A stretch of DNA of 64,000 nt, from contig DBQO01000022.1 of the NCBI GenBank assembly GCA_002305275.1, positions 51,689-115,688 of the forward strand, in the 5' to 3' direction. Shown one piece after another: positions 8,592 to 18,225 of this stretch; the first letter of the stretch is position 1, and each line of letters starts with the position of its first letter. Below the pieces are notes generated by a model. It saw only the letters and a list, made by a program, of their open reading frames with translations. It did not search any database and was not told the origin of the DNA. Made by a program: the position numbers and the translations under genes. The stretch is from Bacteroidales bacterium UBA1392. GTDB taxonomy: Bacteria > Bacteroidota > Bacteroidia > Bacteroidales > UBA932.

Positions 8592-11051
8592 CTATCTCAA
8601 AATAGCACCGAATTTTGTCTGGAAGGCTTTTAAGAGCTTGTCAACAGCCTTTTCTACATCAGCATCGGTAAGAGTCTGGTCGGGATGCTGAAGAGTGAAA
8701 CCCAATGCATACTGCTTTTTGTCTGAAGGAATCTTATCTCCGCGATAGACATCAAACAGGATCACCTGACGAAGCAAACTCTTTTCCGTCTGGAAAGCAC
8801 ATTTGCGAAGTTCGGCAAAAGAGACACTCTCATCCAGAAGCAGTGCAAGGTCTCTACGCACTTCAGGATATTTGGGAAGTTCCTTAAACCTCACTTTATT
8901 GCGTTTCAGCAATTCTAAAATTCCATCCCACATAATTTCTGCCACGAAAAGAGGTTGTTTGATGCCATACCGGCGTGCCAATGCAGGCTGAATCGTACCT
9001 AAAACTGCTATTTGCTTACCTTGAAGTCTATATTCCAGCCCTTCACTGAAAATATCCGATGGAGCTGCATCACTCTCGAGATCATATATATTACATCCCA
9101 GCCTCTTGAGAAGCAGTTCCAAATAACCTTTCAGATAGAAATAGTGCCCAAGTCCCGTCTCATTCCGCCACGATTTGGCCCCATGTCCTGTAATTGCCAT
9201 GGAGAGTCGCATCTCCTCCCTGTACGACTTTAGATTGGAAGCGGGGTCATCATCACCCTCTTTTGGAACAAAAGAATAGACATTTCCCATCTCGAAAATC
9301 TTTAAATCAGTAATCTGGCGGTTAAGATTATATGCTACAACCTCAAGTGCATTAAGTATAAGCGTCTGGCGCATGGAATCAAGATCATGGCTCAACGGAT
9401 TGAGCAACCGGACAAGCCTTTCCGGAGGATAGGTCCGGAGTTTTGAATAATAGTCACTCTTTGTAAGGGAGTTATTCATTGTCTCCACAAAACCATTGTT
9501 GGCAAGAAATTCCGATATGCGCGAACGGAGCGCTTCTGGATCAGGAGTGGGAGTCCTGTTTATAGCCACCTTCATATTGAGGGGAAGCTCTATATTGTTG
9601 TAACCGTAAATGCGAAGCACCTCTTCCACCACATCACACTCTCGTGTGACATCCACCCTATATGAAGGGACATCCACCAAACAACCGGTTGCACTCTCTT
9701 TTCTGATATTAAAATCGAGCGATGCCAGGATATCCTTTATAGTCTGACTCTCTATTCTTTTACCGATAAGGGATTCCATACGCGAATAATCGAGTTCAAG
9801 CTGCACTTCCCGGAATTTATTGGGATAGGACTCCTGTATATCTCCAACTATCACACCCCCCGCAACCTCTGTTATGAGCATGGCGGCGCGTTTTGCGGCA
9901 TACATTGTATTAAGCGGATCAACTCCTCGCTCATACCTGAATGAGGCATCGGTCTTAAGACCATGTCTCTTGGAACTCTTGCGAATGGTTGTAGGGTTGA
10001 AATAGGCACACTCAAGAAATATATCTGTCGTAGATTCCGTCACACCGGAGTCTTCTCCTCCAAATACTCCGGCTATGCACATAGGATCCTTTGCATTACA
10101 GATAACCAGGTCTTCCGATGAAAGGGTTCTTTCCACTCCGTCAAGGGTCACAAATTTGCAGTTTGGCGTACTACGGCGCACTACAACCTCACCACCCTCT
10201 ATTTTAGATGCATCAAATACGTGCAAAGGGTGTCCATTCTCATTGAGAAGAAAATTGGTGATATCTACAATATTATTGATAGGGCGTTGGCCGATCATCA
10301 TAAGACGCTCTTTGAGCCACTCCGGAGATGGGCCTACCTTTACACCCCTTATAGTGATTCCAATATAGCGGGGAGCCAGATCAGGTGCTTCAACCCTTAT
10401 GGGAATGGACTCTCCCTCAACATTAGTGAAACCCTCTACCGAAGGCAGCACAAACTCTACAGGTATATCCCTCAGTTTGCAATAGGCATAGAGGTCACGA
10501 GCTACTCCAATATGAGATGCACCATCGATACGATTGGGTGTAAGACCAATCTCGAAGATGGTATCTGTCTTTAGTTTGAGGTAATCCTTAGCAGAAGTGC
10601 CTACGACGGCTTCGGGTTCCAACACCATAATACCCTCATGGTCTGTACCGATACCGAGTTCATCTTCGGCACAGATCATTCCATGGCTCTCTACTCCACG
10701 GATTTTCGATTTTTTGATCTTAAAACCACTGCCATCTTCGCCAGGCAACGTACTACCTACAGTTGCAAGGAGGACCTTCTGTCCGGTCGCAACATTTGGG
10801 GCGCCACAAACCACCTGTAGAAGATCAGGAGCACCGGTATTTACTTTTGTCACATGCAGGTGATCTGAGTCGGGATGCTCCACACATTCAACTACCTGAG
10901 CAACGATTACTCCCTCCAGTCCACCGGGAACCTGCTCCACGTGCTTCATCTGTTCCACCTCAAGACCGGTAGAGGTCAATATCTTTTCAACTTCTGAAGG
11001 CTTTAGATCAAATTTGAGATAATCTTTAAGCCAATTATAGGAAACTGTCAT
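8592..11051 (-). CDS. pheT: Phenylalanyl-tRNA synthetase beta subunit
   Basis: A full 819-residue PheT. The N-terminal tRNA-binding OB module lies around residues 40-155 (VVECVEHPDSDHLHVTKV, a typical strand). The B3/B4 editing domain follows (TPNRIDGASHIGVARDL). The B5 region has the IRKSSKRHGLKTDASFRYERG stretch, and the C-terminal FDX-ACB anticodon-binding domain begins near 725 (KYPEVRRDLALLLDE). The beta subunit pairs with PheS to charge tRNA-Phe and edits Tyr-tRNA-Phe. pheS is not in the window, as is common in Bacteroidetes. It sits between ftsY (18-base gap) and the UbiA-like gene on one strand. Confidence 0.97.
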   Translation of the reverse strand: MTVSYNWLKDYLKFDLKPSEVEKILTSTGLEVEQMKHVEQVPGGLEGVIVAQVVECVEHPDSDHLHVTKVNTGAPDLLQVVCGAPNVATGQKVLLATVGSTLPGEDGSGFKIKKSKIRGVESHGMICAEDELGIGTDHEGIMVLEPEAVVGTSAKDYLKLKTDTIFEIGLTPNRIDGASHIGVARDLYAYCKLRDIPVEFVLPSVEGFTNVEGESIPIRVEAPDLAPRYIGITIRGVKVGPSPEWLKERLMMIGQRPINNIVDITNFLLNENGHPLHVFDASKIEGGEVVVRRSTPNCKFVTLDGVERTLSSEDLVICNAKDPMCIAGVFGGEDSGVTESTTDIFLECAYFNPTTIRKSSKRHGLKTDASFRYERGVDPLNTMYAAKRAAMLITEVAGGVIVGDIQESYPNKFREVQLELDYSRMESLIGKRIESQTIKDILASLDFNIRKESATGCLVDVPSYRVDVTRECDVVEEVLRIYGYNNIELPLNMKVAINRTPTPDPEALRSRISEFLANNGFVETMNNSLTKSDYYSKLRTYPPERLVRLLNPLSHDLDSMRQTLILNALEVVAYNLNRQITDLKIFEMGNVYSFVPKEGDDDPASNLKSYREEMRLSMAITGHGAKSWRNETGLGHYFYLKGYLELLLKRLGCNIYDLESDAAPSDIFSEGLEYRLQGKQIAVLGTIQPALARRYGIKQPLFVAEIMWDGILELLKRNKVRFKELPKYPEVRRDLALLLDESVSFAELRKCAFQTEKSLLRQVILFDVYRGDKIPSDKKQYALGFTLQHPDQTLTDADVEKAVDKLLKAFQTKFGAILR

Positions 11052-11069
11052 ATATAATATCTTTTTTCT

Positions 11070-12041
11070 CTATTTGAAAAGGGATCCCACGAACTCCTTT
11101 TTGTCGAATAGTTTGAGATCCTCAATCTTCTCACCCACCCCTATAAATTTTATGGGGATACGAAACTGGTCGCTTATACCAATGACCACACCACCTTTGG
11201 CGGTACCATCAAGTTTTGTAACTGCCAGTGCGGTCACTTCTGTTGCCTTGACAAATTCCCTTGCCTGGATAAATCCGTTTTGACCGGTGGAACCGTCTAT
11301 TATCAACAACACTTCGTGGGGAGCATCCGGTACAACCTTACTCATGACGTTGCGTATTTTGGTAAGCTCGTTCATCAGGTTGATTTTGTTGTGCAAACGA
11401 CCTGCCGTATCTATTATGACCACATCTGCTTCCTTAGCCACGGCAGACTTGACGCTGTCGAAGGCTACGGAAGCGGGATCCGCCCCCATTTCCTGTTTGA
11501 CTATATCCACTCCGGCACGCTGACTCCATATTACCAGCTGGTCGACTGCGGCGGCCCTGAAGGTATCTGCAGCGCCGAGAACTACCTTTTTCCCCGCGTT
11601 TCTGAGTTGAGATGCAAGTTTACCGATAGTTGTGGTCTTCCCTACTCCATTGACTCCCACCACCATTATTACATAGGGCTTTTTGGAAAAATCAAAGGGC
11701 TCAACCTGCGATCCTGAGGCGACATCGAGCAGCGTCTCAATCTCTTCACATAAGATCTGATTCAGTTCGGATGTATTGAGGTATTTATCCTTAGCCACCC
11801 TCGCTTCAAGACGCTCTATAATCTTCTGAGTAGTATCCACTCCCACATCGGATGTTATAAGTGCCTCCTCGATGGAGTCAAGTACGTCATCATCGACTAT
11901 GCTTTTGCCTGCAATAGCATAGGTTATTTTGTTGAATATGGAAGTTTTGGTCTTCTTCAGACCCTCGTCAAGAGCAACATCTCTCTGTTCATACTCATCC
12001 TGAGCAGCTTTCTTCTTGCCGAATATTCCAAAAATTGCCAT
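11070..12041 (-). CDS. ftsY: Signal recognition particle receptor FtsY
   Basis: A 323-residue SRP GTPase. It carries G1 GVNGVGKTTTIGKLA near residue 130, DTFRAAAVDQL, G3 IDTAGR near 216 and G4 TKLDGTAKGG near 282. The membrane-binding N-terminal A domain is very short here, as usual in Bacteroidetes, so membrane targeting must rely on the lysine-rich start and NG-domain helix. FtsY docks SRP-bound ribosomes at the Sec translocon. The gene follows DUF4252 by 32 bases and precedes pheT. Confidence 0.97.
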   Translation of the reverse strand: MAIFGIFGKKKAAQDEYEQRDVALDEGLKKTKTSIFNKITYAIAGKSIVDDDVLDSIEEALITSDVGVDTTQKIIERLEARVAKDKYLNTSELNQILCEEIETLLDVASGSQVEPFDFSKKPYVIMVVGVNGVGKTTTIGKLASQLRNAGKKVVLGAADTFRAAAVDQLVIWSQRAGVDIVKQEMGADPASVAFDSVKSAVAKEADVVIIDTAGRLHNKINLMNELTKIRNVMSKVVPDAPHEVLLIIDGSTGQNGFIQAREFVKATEVTALAVTKLDGTAKGGVVIGISDQFRIPIKFIGVGEKIEDLKLFDKKEFVGSLFK

Positions 12042-12073
12042 TTTAATCTCTATTTGTCAACCTACAAAGGTAA

Positions 12074-12580
12074 CTATTTATTCGGCATTATCGCACTAAC
12101 CATTTGTTCGAGTTCTGAAACATTCATATCGCATCGTATACAGAGAAAGTTTGCTTTAGGAAAATAGGTAATAATCACAAGGCCATATACCTTGTCTCCC
12201 TCTATGAGGGAGTAAGCATCCCCCTTAATCTCCTCATCCTCAGAGGCCTGATTAGACTGTTGCGGTGTTGTGAGATAGCCGTCGGACTTGACGGCTTCAG
12301 TAAGTTCTGCAATCACTTTTGTTGCAATATGTGGCGGCTCATCCTGAAAATCGGTAATGACAATTTCCTTAATATTCATTGCCTTGAAGGCTTTTCTGGT
12401 CTTACGGTCAATTTTCATCAAAGGCATCATCATTCTGAAAAAAGCCCCATCCATCTTTACCGACTCAATTTCATATTCGGAACTGATACGCTCCAAAGCG
12501 GCATCAATCTTCCCCTCATTAGCAGCGATAGCCCAAAAAGAGAGCATTGTAAAGGCCAGCAGCAACACTATTTTTTTCAT
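12074..12580 (-). CDS. DUF4252 family secreted protein
   Basis: A 168-residue protein with an N-terminal signal peptide (MKKIVLLLAFTMLSFWAIA, cleavage after about residue 20). The mature part has the DUF4252 pattern: an alternating helix/strand module with VKMDGAFFRMM and an I-T-YFPKANFLCIRCDM ending. No catalytic residues are recognisable. DUF4252 proteins are small periplasmic or surface proteins of Bacteroidetes with no agreed function. The start overlaps the ALDH stop by four bases (12577-12580), so it is coupled to that gene. Confidence 0.75.
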   Translation of the reverse strand: MKKIVLLLAFTMLSFWAIAANEGKIDAALERISSEYEIESVKMDGAFFRMMMPLMKIDRKTRKAFKAMNIKEIVITDFQDEPPHIATKVIAELTEAVKSDGYLTTPQQSNQASEDEEIKGDAYSLIEGDKVYGLVIITYFPKANFLCIRCDMNVSELEQMVSAIMPNK

Positions 12581-13950
12581 AGACCTATGTATTTTCTCAG
12601 TAATCTAAGCTTTAGGGCGTTATAAGGCGGATATTTGATTTTGAGTTCTTTTCGGGGGTGTTTTACCAGTATGCTCTTGTAGTGGGAGAAGGTTTCAAAA
12701 CTTTTATCTCCGTGATAGGCTCCCATACCGCTCTGGCCTACACCGCCAAAGGGCATTGAATGTTCTGTCAGATGCATTATTGTATCATTGACACATCCTC
12801 CGCCAAAATGAGACTCCCTCATTATCATATTTGCATACTCTTTTCCGAAGAAATAGAAGGCGAGAGGCTTTTCCTGACCCTTAATAGTACGAATAAGGGC
12901 AAATATATCGTCAAAAGCCAGAACAGGCAACACCGGACCGAATATCTCCTCTTGCATTATGGGACTCTTCTCAGTAACCATATCTATTATTGTGGGTTCC
13001 ATCCTGCGACCTTTTGCCTTGCCTCCCCAAAGTACTCTTACATCCTCCAGATACCCCTGCAAACGCTCAACCGCCTTTTCATTCACTATGTATGTATAAT
13101 CATCTCGCAGAGTGTATTCCCCTCCATTCTTGTTGTAATAAAACTCCTTGATATATGCAATCATCTTTGACACGAGTTCATCTTTGACGCTCCGCTCCAC
13201 ATAAACGTGATCGGGAGCCACACAAGTTTGTCCCGCGTTGAGATATTTACCCCATACAATTCTGCGTGCAGCTGCATCAATATCCGCATCCTTATCCACT
13301 ATACAGGGAGACTTGCCTCCAAGTTCGAGCGTCATCGGAGTCAGGCGACCATCCTGTGCCTGCCTCAATTGCAATTCGCGGGCGACTGCAGGAGATCCCG
13401 TATAGAATATATAGTCAAATTTGCCTCCGAAAAGAGTTTCCCTCTCAGTAGGGGAATTCCAGGTAACATAGATATACTCCCTCGGAAAGTGCTGCATAAT
13501 TATGGTATAAAGAAGTCCTGAGAGAGTCGGAGTGTTGGTGGAGAGTTTCAGCACTACTGTATTACCCGCTGCCATGGCAGCCGCCAAAGGAACTATGGAG
13601 AGATGAAACGGATAATTCCATGGAGCTACTACGAGGGTCACTCCATAGGGCTCAGGTACAATATAGCCTTTTGAAGGACGGTTAATCGTAGTGGTTTTAG
13701 CCTTCTTAGGCTTCATCAATTTTTTAAGATGCTTTATAAGATAATTCAGCTCAATTAACGAATATCCTATCTCCGTGGAGAGTACGTCAAATGCAGATTT
13801 ATTGTAATCCTTTAGAAATGCCTCCAGAATCTCAGGCTCATACTTACGAATGATGCTTTTGAGTCTCTTGAGCTGGTTTAGTCGAAAATCATAGCCTAAA
13901 GTGGCTCCTGTGTTGAAATAGTTGCGTTGTAATTCTATAATATTATTCAT
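12577..13950 (-). CDS. Aldehyde dehydrogenase, class 3/fatty aldehyde type
   Basis: A 457-residue NAD(P)-dependent aldehyde dehydrogenase. The active-site cysteine is in NAGQTCVAPDHV near residue 240, the general-base Glu in LELGGKSP near 208, and QEEIFGPVLPVL carries the second glutamate, which contacts the cofactor. The compact size and the PEPYGVTLVVAPWNYPF start of the cofactor domain fit class 3 enzymes, which oxidise medium and long aldehydes. It is the first gene of a minus-strand run ALDH - DUF4252 - ftsY - pheT - UbiA. The only TAnnTTTG-like box (13955-13962) lies almost on the start codon, so the mRNA could be nearly leaderless. Confidence 0.92.
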   Translation of the reverse strand: MNNIIELQRNYFNTGATLGYDFRLNQLKRLKSIIRKYEPEILEAFLKDYNKSAFDVLSTEIGYSLIELNYLIKHLKKLMKPKKAKTTTINRPSKGYIVPEPYGVTLVVAPWNYPFHLSIVPLAAAMAAGNTVVLKLSTNTPTLSGLLYTIIMQHFPREYIYVTWNSPTERETLFGGKFDYIFYTGSPAVARELQLRQAQDGRLTPMTLELGGKSPCIVDKDADIDAAARRIVWGKYLNAGQTCVAPDHVYVERSVKDELVSKMIAYIKEFYYNKNGGEYTLRDDYTYIVNEKAVERLQGYLEDVRVLWGGKAKGRRMEPTIIDMVTEKSPIMQEEIFGPVLPVLAFDDIFALIRTIKGQEKPLAFYFFGKEYANMIMRESHFGGGCVNDTIMHLTEHSMPFGGVGQSGMGAYHGDKSFETFSHYKSILVKHPRKELKIKYPPYNALKLRLLRKYIGL

Positions 13951-14096
13951 AATACAAATTTAATCATTTTTGAAGAAAAGAGGTGCGTTTGGAGCAAATC
14001 CGTATAGGACATTCCCAATATCATGCCACCGAATATGCTATCCCAAAATAGTGACAAACTGACTGACCTCACACATTGAGAGATGGCTAAAATGGA

Positions 14097-14137
14097 GCCG
14101 GATGACTCGACAACTCATCGTCATCAAGCCATCCGGC
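14097..14137 (-). terminator. Possible terminator hairpin after the hydrogenase genes
   Basis: GCCGGATG and CATCCGGC form an 8-base-pair stem around a 25-base loop that can itself pair partly (GATGAC/GTCATC). On the minus strand it is followed by TCCATTTTAG, a weak U-tract. It lies 45 bases past the hydC stop. The remaining bases of the 231-base gap (13951-14181) show nothing else. Confidence 0.35.
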
Positions 14138-14181
14138 CACAAACTATGGATCGATTAGAAACGGTCCTGCCGTTCCATCAT

Positions 14182-14655
14182 CTATTTAAACTCTGCAAGA
14201 ACTTCCTTTACCATGGAAGGACTGAGACGGCCATAAACCTTCTCCCCTATCATAACCACGGGAGCAAGTCCGCAAGCTCCTACACAACGTAGGCAGTCCA
14301 GTGAGAATTTTCCATCGGGAGTCACTCCGCCAACCTCTATTCCCAGCTCTTTCTTAAACTCATCCAACACATTTTCAGCTCCACGCACATAGCAAGCCGT
14401 TCCCATACAGAGCGATATAGGGTATTTACCCTTGGGAGTCATAGTGAAGAATGAATAGAAGCTCACAACACCAAAAACCTTTGCTGCGGAAATACCAAGA
14501 TTATGAGCCACAGCCCTTTGAACCTCTTCAGGGAGGTATCCAAACAGATTCTGTGTCCTATGCAGAATAGTAATCAGCTCACCCGGATCATTATTAAACG
14601 AGTTGCATATATCTTTAATCTGCCTAATGTGGCTATCCTTTAATTCTATTTTCAT
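14182..14655 (-). CDS. hydC: [FeFe]-hydrogenase subunit HydC (NuoE-like)
   Basis: A 157-residue thioredoxin-like [2Fe-2S] protein of the NuoE/HndA family. The four cluster cysteines are in CMGTACYVRG and CLRCVGACG. The N-terminal helical part (ICNSFNNDPGELITILHRTQ, then a YLPEEVQ segment) is typical. As the small subunit of a trimeric hydrogenase it relays electrons to or from the FMN-bearing HydB. It is the last of four closely spaced genes (3-base gap after hydA), which fixes its role. Equivalent names are HndA or NuoE-like. Confidence 0.92.
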   Translation of the reverse strand: MKIELKDSHIRQIKDICNSFNNDPGELITILHRTQNLFGYLPEEVQRAVAHNLGISAAKVFGVVSFYSFFTMTPKGKYPISLCMGTACYVRGAENVLDEFKKELGIEVGGVTPDGKFSLDCLRCVGACGLAPVVMIGEKVYGRLSPSMVKEVLAEFK

Positions 14656-14658
14656 ATC

Positions 14659-16425
14659 CTAAATTTTATGGTGTTTGTCAAAATAGTGTGTATGGAGCAG
14701 ATGGTGTGCAAGTTCGCTCATCGGCTGACCCAGGAATTCCTCATAAAGTTTCAAAATATAAGGATTCTCGTGAGACTTACGTAAAGGCTTGGCAGCATCC
14801 TCACGATATAGGGATTGCGACCTCGCCTTTAGTATTGATGCATTACCCTTGTGATAAGGCTGTCCGGCTCCGCCGATACAACCTCCGGGACAAGCCATTA
14901 CCTCAACTGCATGGAAGCTTAGCTCTCCTTTACGGATACCATCCATCACCTTGCGGGCATTACCCAACTGGTGTGCGATACAGATATTTATAGCAGTACC
15001 GTTGAAGTCCACACTTGCCGTACGGATACCTTCAAAGCCGCGGAGTTCCTTGAACTCGAGGCGTTCGAGGGTCTTGCCGGTAAATACCTCATAAGCCGTA
15101 CGCACGGCAGCTTCCATCACACCTCCTGTGGTTCCGAAGATAACGGCAGCTCCAGTCGACTCTCCGAGAGGATGGTCAAAGTCCTCATCAGGCAGCGACA
15201 TGAAATCGATATTTGCCATCTTTATCATGGATGCAAGTTCCGCAGTGGAGATGGAGATATCGACATCACGGTTGCCATCCGATGAAAACTCATTTCTGGT
15301 AAGCTCATATTTCTTAGCAATACAAGGCATCACGGATACCACAACCAGATCCTCCCTCTTGATACCGGACTTCTTGGCAAAATAATTCTTTGCTATAGCT
15401 CCAAACATCTGCTGAGGTGATTTTGCGGAAGAGGGTTGGTCCAGCATATCGGGATAATTCTGTTCAAAGAAATTGATCCAGGCAGGACAGCAAGAGGTAA
15501 AGATCGGCAGCTTGATCGAAGTATCGCCGTTAAGGAAGCCTCCGATACGTCCGAGGAGTTCCGAGCCCTCCTCCATGATTGTAAGGTCGGCGGCGAAATC
15601 GGTATCGAATACCTTATCAAAACCGAGCCTGCGCAGGGCTGCAGCCATCTTGCCGGTAACAAGAGTACCGGGCTCAAGTCCAAATTCCTCTCCCAGTGCT
15701 GCACGAACTGCGGGAGCAGTCTGCACGATTACAGTCTTCGTAGGATCTGCAAGTGCCTTAAATACTTTACCGGTGTCATCTGTCCTGGTGAGAGCTGCCG
15801 TAGGGCATACTGCAACGCACTGACCGCAAAATACACAGGGTGAATCCGAAAGATTCTGTTCGAAAGCAGTAGCGACTACCGACGTAAAGCCGCGGTTGAT
15901 TGCTCCAAGAGCACCGACTGTCTGAACATCATTACACATGGACTCGCAACGACGGCAGATGATACACTTATCCATATCTCTCTTCAGAGAAAACGAGTAA
16001 TCTTTACGGTAAGTAGAGAATGCAGCATTTTCAACCATGCGTATCTCTCTTATACCGAGAGTAGCAGCGAGATCCTGCAATTCGCAGTCACCGTTGGAAG
16101 CACATACGAGACAGTCCTTGGGGTGATTGGAGAGGATGAGTTCCATAACGGTTCTGCGAGCATTGAGCACCTTCGGGGTGGTGGTTCTTACTACCATACC
16201 CTCGGTACAATCGGTGGCACAAGAAGGGGCCAGATTGCGGCGTCCCTCAACCTCCACAACGCAAATGCGACAGGCACCGGGGCGATTTTCAACACCCATG
16301 CCCTCCAGATTCATATAGCACAAAGTAGGAATCTTAATGCCCACTTGGCGTGCAGCCTGCAAAATGGTCGTTCCTTTAGCTACCTCTACAGGCTTATTAT
16401 CTATAGTGAGTTTTATTTTATCCAT
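14659..16425 (-). CDS. hydA: [FeFe]-hydrogenase catalytic subunit HydA
   Basis: A 588-residue group A [FeFe]-hydrogenase that makes or splits H2. Order of parts: plant-type [2Fe-2S] domain (Cys36, 52, 55, 69); His-Cys cluster (HPKDCLVC at 101-108); two [4Fe-4S] clusters (CIICRRCESMC at 154-164, CVFCGQCVAVC at 197-207). The H-cluster motifs are all complete: TSCCPAW (310-316), MPCIAKKYE (366-374) and MACPGGCIGG (510-519). A conserved tail NPYILKLYEEFLG follows. With HydB and HydC it matches the electron-bifurcating hydrogenases that use NADH and reduced ferredoxin together. Maturases HydEFG are not in the window. 5-base gap after hydB. Confidence 0.96.
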   Translation of the reverse strand: MDKIKLTIDNKPVEVAKGTTILQAARQVGIKIPTLCYMNLEGMGVENRPGACRICVVEVEGRRNLAPSCATDCTEGMVVRTTTPKVLNARRTVMELILSNHPKDCLVCASNGDCELQDLAATLGIREIRMVENAAFSTYRKDYSFSLKRDMDKCIICRRCESMCNDVQTVGALGAINRGFTSVVATAFEQNLSDSPCVFCGQCVAVCPTAALTRTDDTGKVFKALADPTKTVIVQTAPAVRAALGEEFGLEPGTLVTGKMAAALRRLGFDKVFDTDFAADLTIMEEGSELLGRIGGFLNGDTSIKLPIFTSCCPAWINFFEQNYPDMLDQPSSAKSPQQMFGAIAKNYFAKKSGIKREDLVVVSVMPCIAKKYELTRNEFSSDGNRDVDISISTAELASMIKMANIDFMSLPDEDFDHPLGESTGAAVIFGTTGGVMEAAVRTAYEVFTGKTLERLEFKELRGFEGIRTASVDFNGTAINICIAHQLGNARKVMDGIRKGELSFHAVEVMACPGGCIGGAGQPYHKGNASILKARSQSLYREDAAKPLRKSHENPYILKLYEEFLGQPMSELAHHLLHTHYFDKHHKI

Positions 16426-16430
16426 AATTA

Positions 16431-18221
16431 TCAGCGTATTAGAATTGCACCAAACTTACATTTTTCATAGCAGGCACCGCACTTGATGCATTTCGACTGG
16501 TCGATAACGTGAGGTACTTTTTTGTCGCCGGTGATGGCATCAGTAGGACAATTGCGGGCGCAGAGGGTACATCCGATACACTTTGTAGGATCGATTATGT
16601 ATCTCTTAAGAGCCTTACACTGTCCGGCAGGACACTTTTTGTCTACCACGTGAGCACGATACTCATCTTTGAAGTACTGCATAGTGGAAAGCACCGGATT
16701 AGGTGATGTCTGGCCAAGGCCGCAAAGAGCGGTATCTTTGATTACCCTCCCAAGATTCTCGAGATAATCCAGATCTTCCAATGTACCCTTGCCGTGACAA
16801 ATCTGCTCCAGAGTCTCATGCAAACGCTTGTTGCCAATACGACAAGGTGCGCATTTGCCGCAGGACTCCTCTACTGTAAAATCCAGATAGAACTTGGCTA
16901 CCGATACCATGCAGTCATCCTCATCCATCACAATCATACCTCCGGATCCCATCATAGAGCCGGCTGCGGTAAGATGTTCATAGTCAATAGGAGTATCGAG
17001 ATGCTGCTCTGTAAGACATCCGCCGGAAGGGCCTCCGGTCTGTACAGCCTTAAAGCGCTTACCATCTTTGATACCTCCGCCAATCTCGAAAATAACTTCA
17101 CGAAGGGTGGTACCCATGGGAACCTCTATAAGACCCACGTTGTTGATCTTACCTGCCAATGCAAACACCTTAGTGCCTTTGGACTTCTCGGAGCCTATGG
17201 AATTAAACCACTCCCATCCCTTTAATATGATGGGAGGAATATTGGCGTAAGTTTCAACGTTGTTTACGTTGGTAGGCTTACCCATATACCCGGATTGTGC
17301 CGGGAATGGAGGCTTGATTGTGGGTTCACCGCGAGATCCCTGCATGGAGCTGATCAATGCCGTCTCCTCACCGCAAACAAATGCTCCTGCTCCGAGACGA
17401 AGTTGAATATCAAAGTCAAATCCGCTGCCCAGAATATCTTTGCCAAGCAGGCCATATTCGCGGGCCTGGCGTATTGCAATCTCCAGACGGCGTATGGCGA
17501 GAGGATACTCAGCCCTGATGTAAATCAAACCCTTTGTAGCTCCGATACAGTAACCACAGATAGCCATGGCTTCGATTATGGAATTAGGGTCACCTTCGAG
17601 TATGGAACGGTCCATGAATGCTCCCGGGTCGCCCTCGTCAGCATTACAAACCACATACTTCTGGTCGGCTTTATTGCCGGCTGCAATCTCCCATTTGAGA
17701 CCTGTCGGAAAACCTGCGCCTCCCCTACCTCTCAAACCAGACTTTTTCAAGAGTTCAATAGTCTCTTTAGGGTCTGATGCGAGTACCTGACCGAGAGCGG
17801 CGTAGCCATCTCGTACAATGTACTCGTCAATGTTTTCGGGATCGATGAATCCGCAGTTACGCAGTGCTATTCTCACCTGTTTCTGGTAGAACTCCATGTG
17901 TTTGGAGTCACTGATATGTTCCAGTGTTTCAGGGTCCTCATAGAGAAGACGTGCAACTTTTCTACCTTTAAGAACGTGCTCCTTTACAATCTCCTCCGCA
18001 TCTTCGGGCTTGACCTGGGTGTAGAATGTGTTATCGGGAATCACTTTAACGATGGGTCCCTTCTCGCAGAAGCCGAAACAGCCGGTAGTAACCACCTTAA
18101 CCTCATCTGCAAGCCCATTGAGCTGTAAATGCTTGTTGAACTGTTCAACTAAAATCGCGCTCTCGGATGCACGGCAACCTGTACCGCCGCATACCAGTAA
18201 ATGCATCTTGATCTGTACCAT
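16431..18221 (-). CDS. hydB: [FeFe]-hydrogenase subunit HydB (NuoF-like)
   Basis: A 596-residue NuoF-type flavoprotein. A thioredoxin-like [2Fe-2S] domain occupies residues 1-110 (CGGTGCRAS ... TTGCFGFC). The FMN/NAD core follows, with GLRGRGGAGFPTGLKW near residue 165 and CNADEGDPGAFMDR near 190. The SLBB and cluster region has ESCGKCAPCRIG near 455 plus a fourth Cys in TALCGLG, and two C-terminal ferredoxin clusters follow (CIGCTLCARNC, CIKCGACYEKC). This composition is characteristic of HydB/HndC of trimeric bifurcating hydrogenases, where it oxidises NADH and exchanges electrons with ferredoxin. 4-base gap to the upstream ferredoxin-like gene. Confidence 0.95.
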   Translation of the reverse strand: MVQIKMHLLVCGGTGCRASESAILVEQFNKHLQLNGLADEVKVVTTGCFGFCEKGPIVKVIPDNTFYTQVKPEDAEEIVKEHVLKGRKVARLLYEDPETLEHISDSKHMEFYQKQVRIALRNCGFIDPENIDEYIVRDGYAALGQVLASDPKETIELLKKSGLRGRGGAGFPTGLKWEIAAGNKADQKYVVCNADEGDPGAFMDRSILEGDPNSIIEAMAICGYCIGATKGLIYIRAEYPLAIRRLEIAIRQAREYGLLGKDILGSGFDFDIQLRLGAGAFVCGEETALISSMQGSRGEPTIKPPFPAQSGYMGKPTNVNNVETYANIPPIILKGWEWFNSIGSEKSKGTKVFALAGKINNVGLIEVPMGTTLREVIFEIGGGIKDGKRFKAVQTGGPSGGCLTEQHLDTPIDYEHLTAAGSMMGSGGMIVMDEDDCMVSVAKFYLDFTVEESCGKCAPCRIGNKRLHETLEQICHGKGTLEDLDYLENLGRVIKDTALCGLGQTSPNPVLSTMQYFKDEYRAHVVDKKCPAGQCKALKRYIIDPTKCIGCTLCARNCPTDAITGDKKVPHVIDQSKCIKCGACYEKCKFGAILIR

Positions 18222-18225
18222 AAGA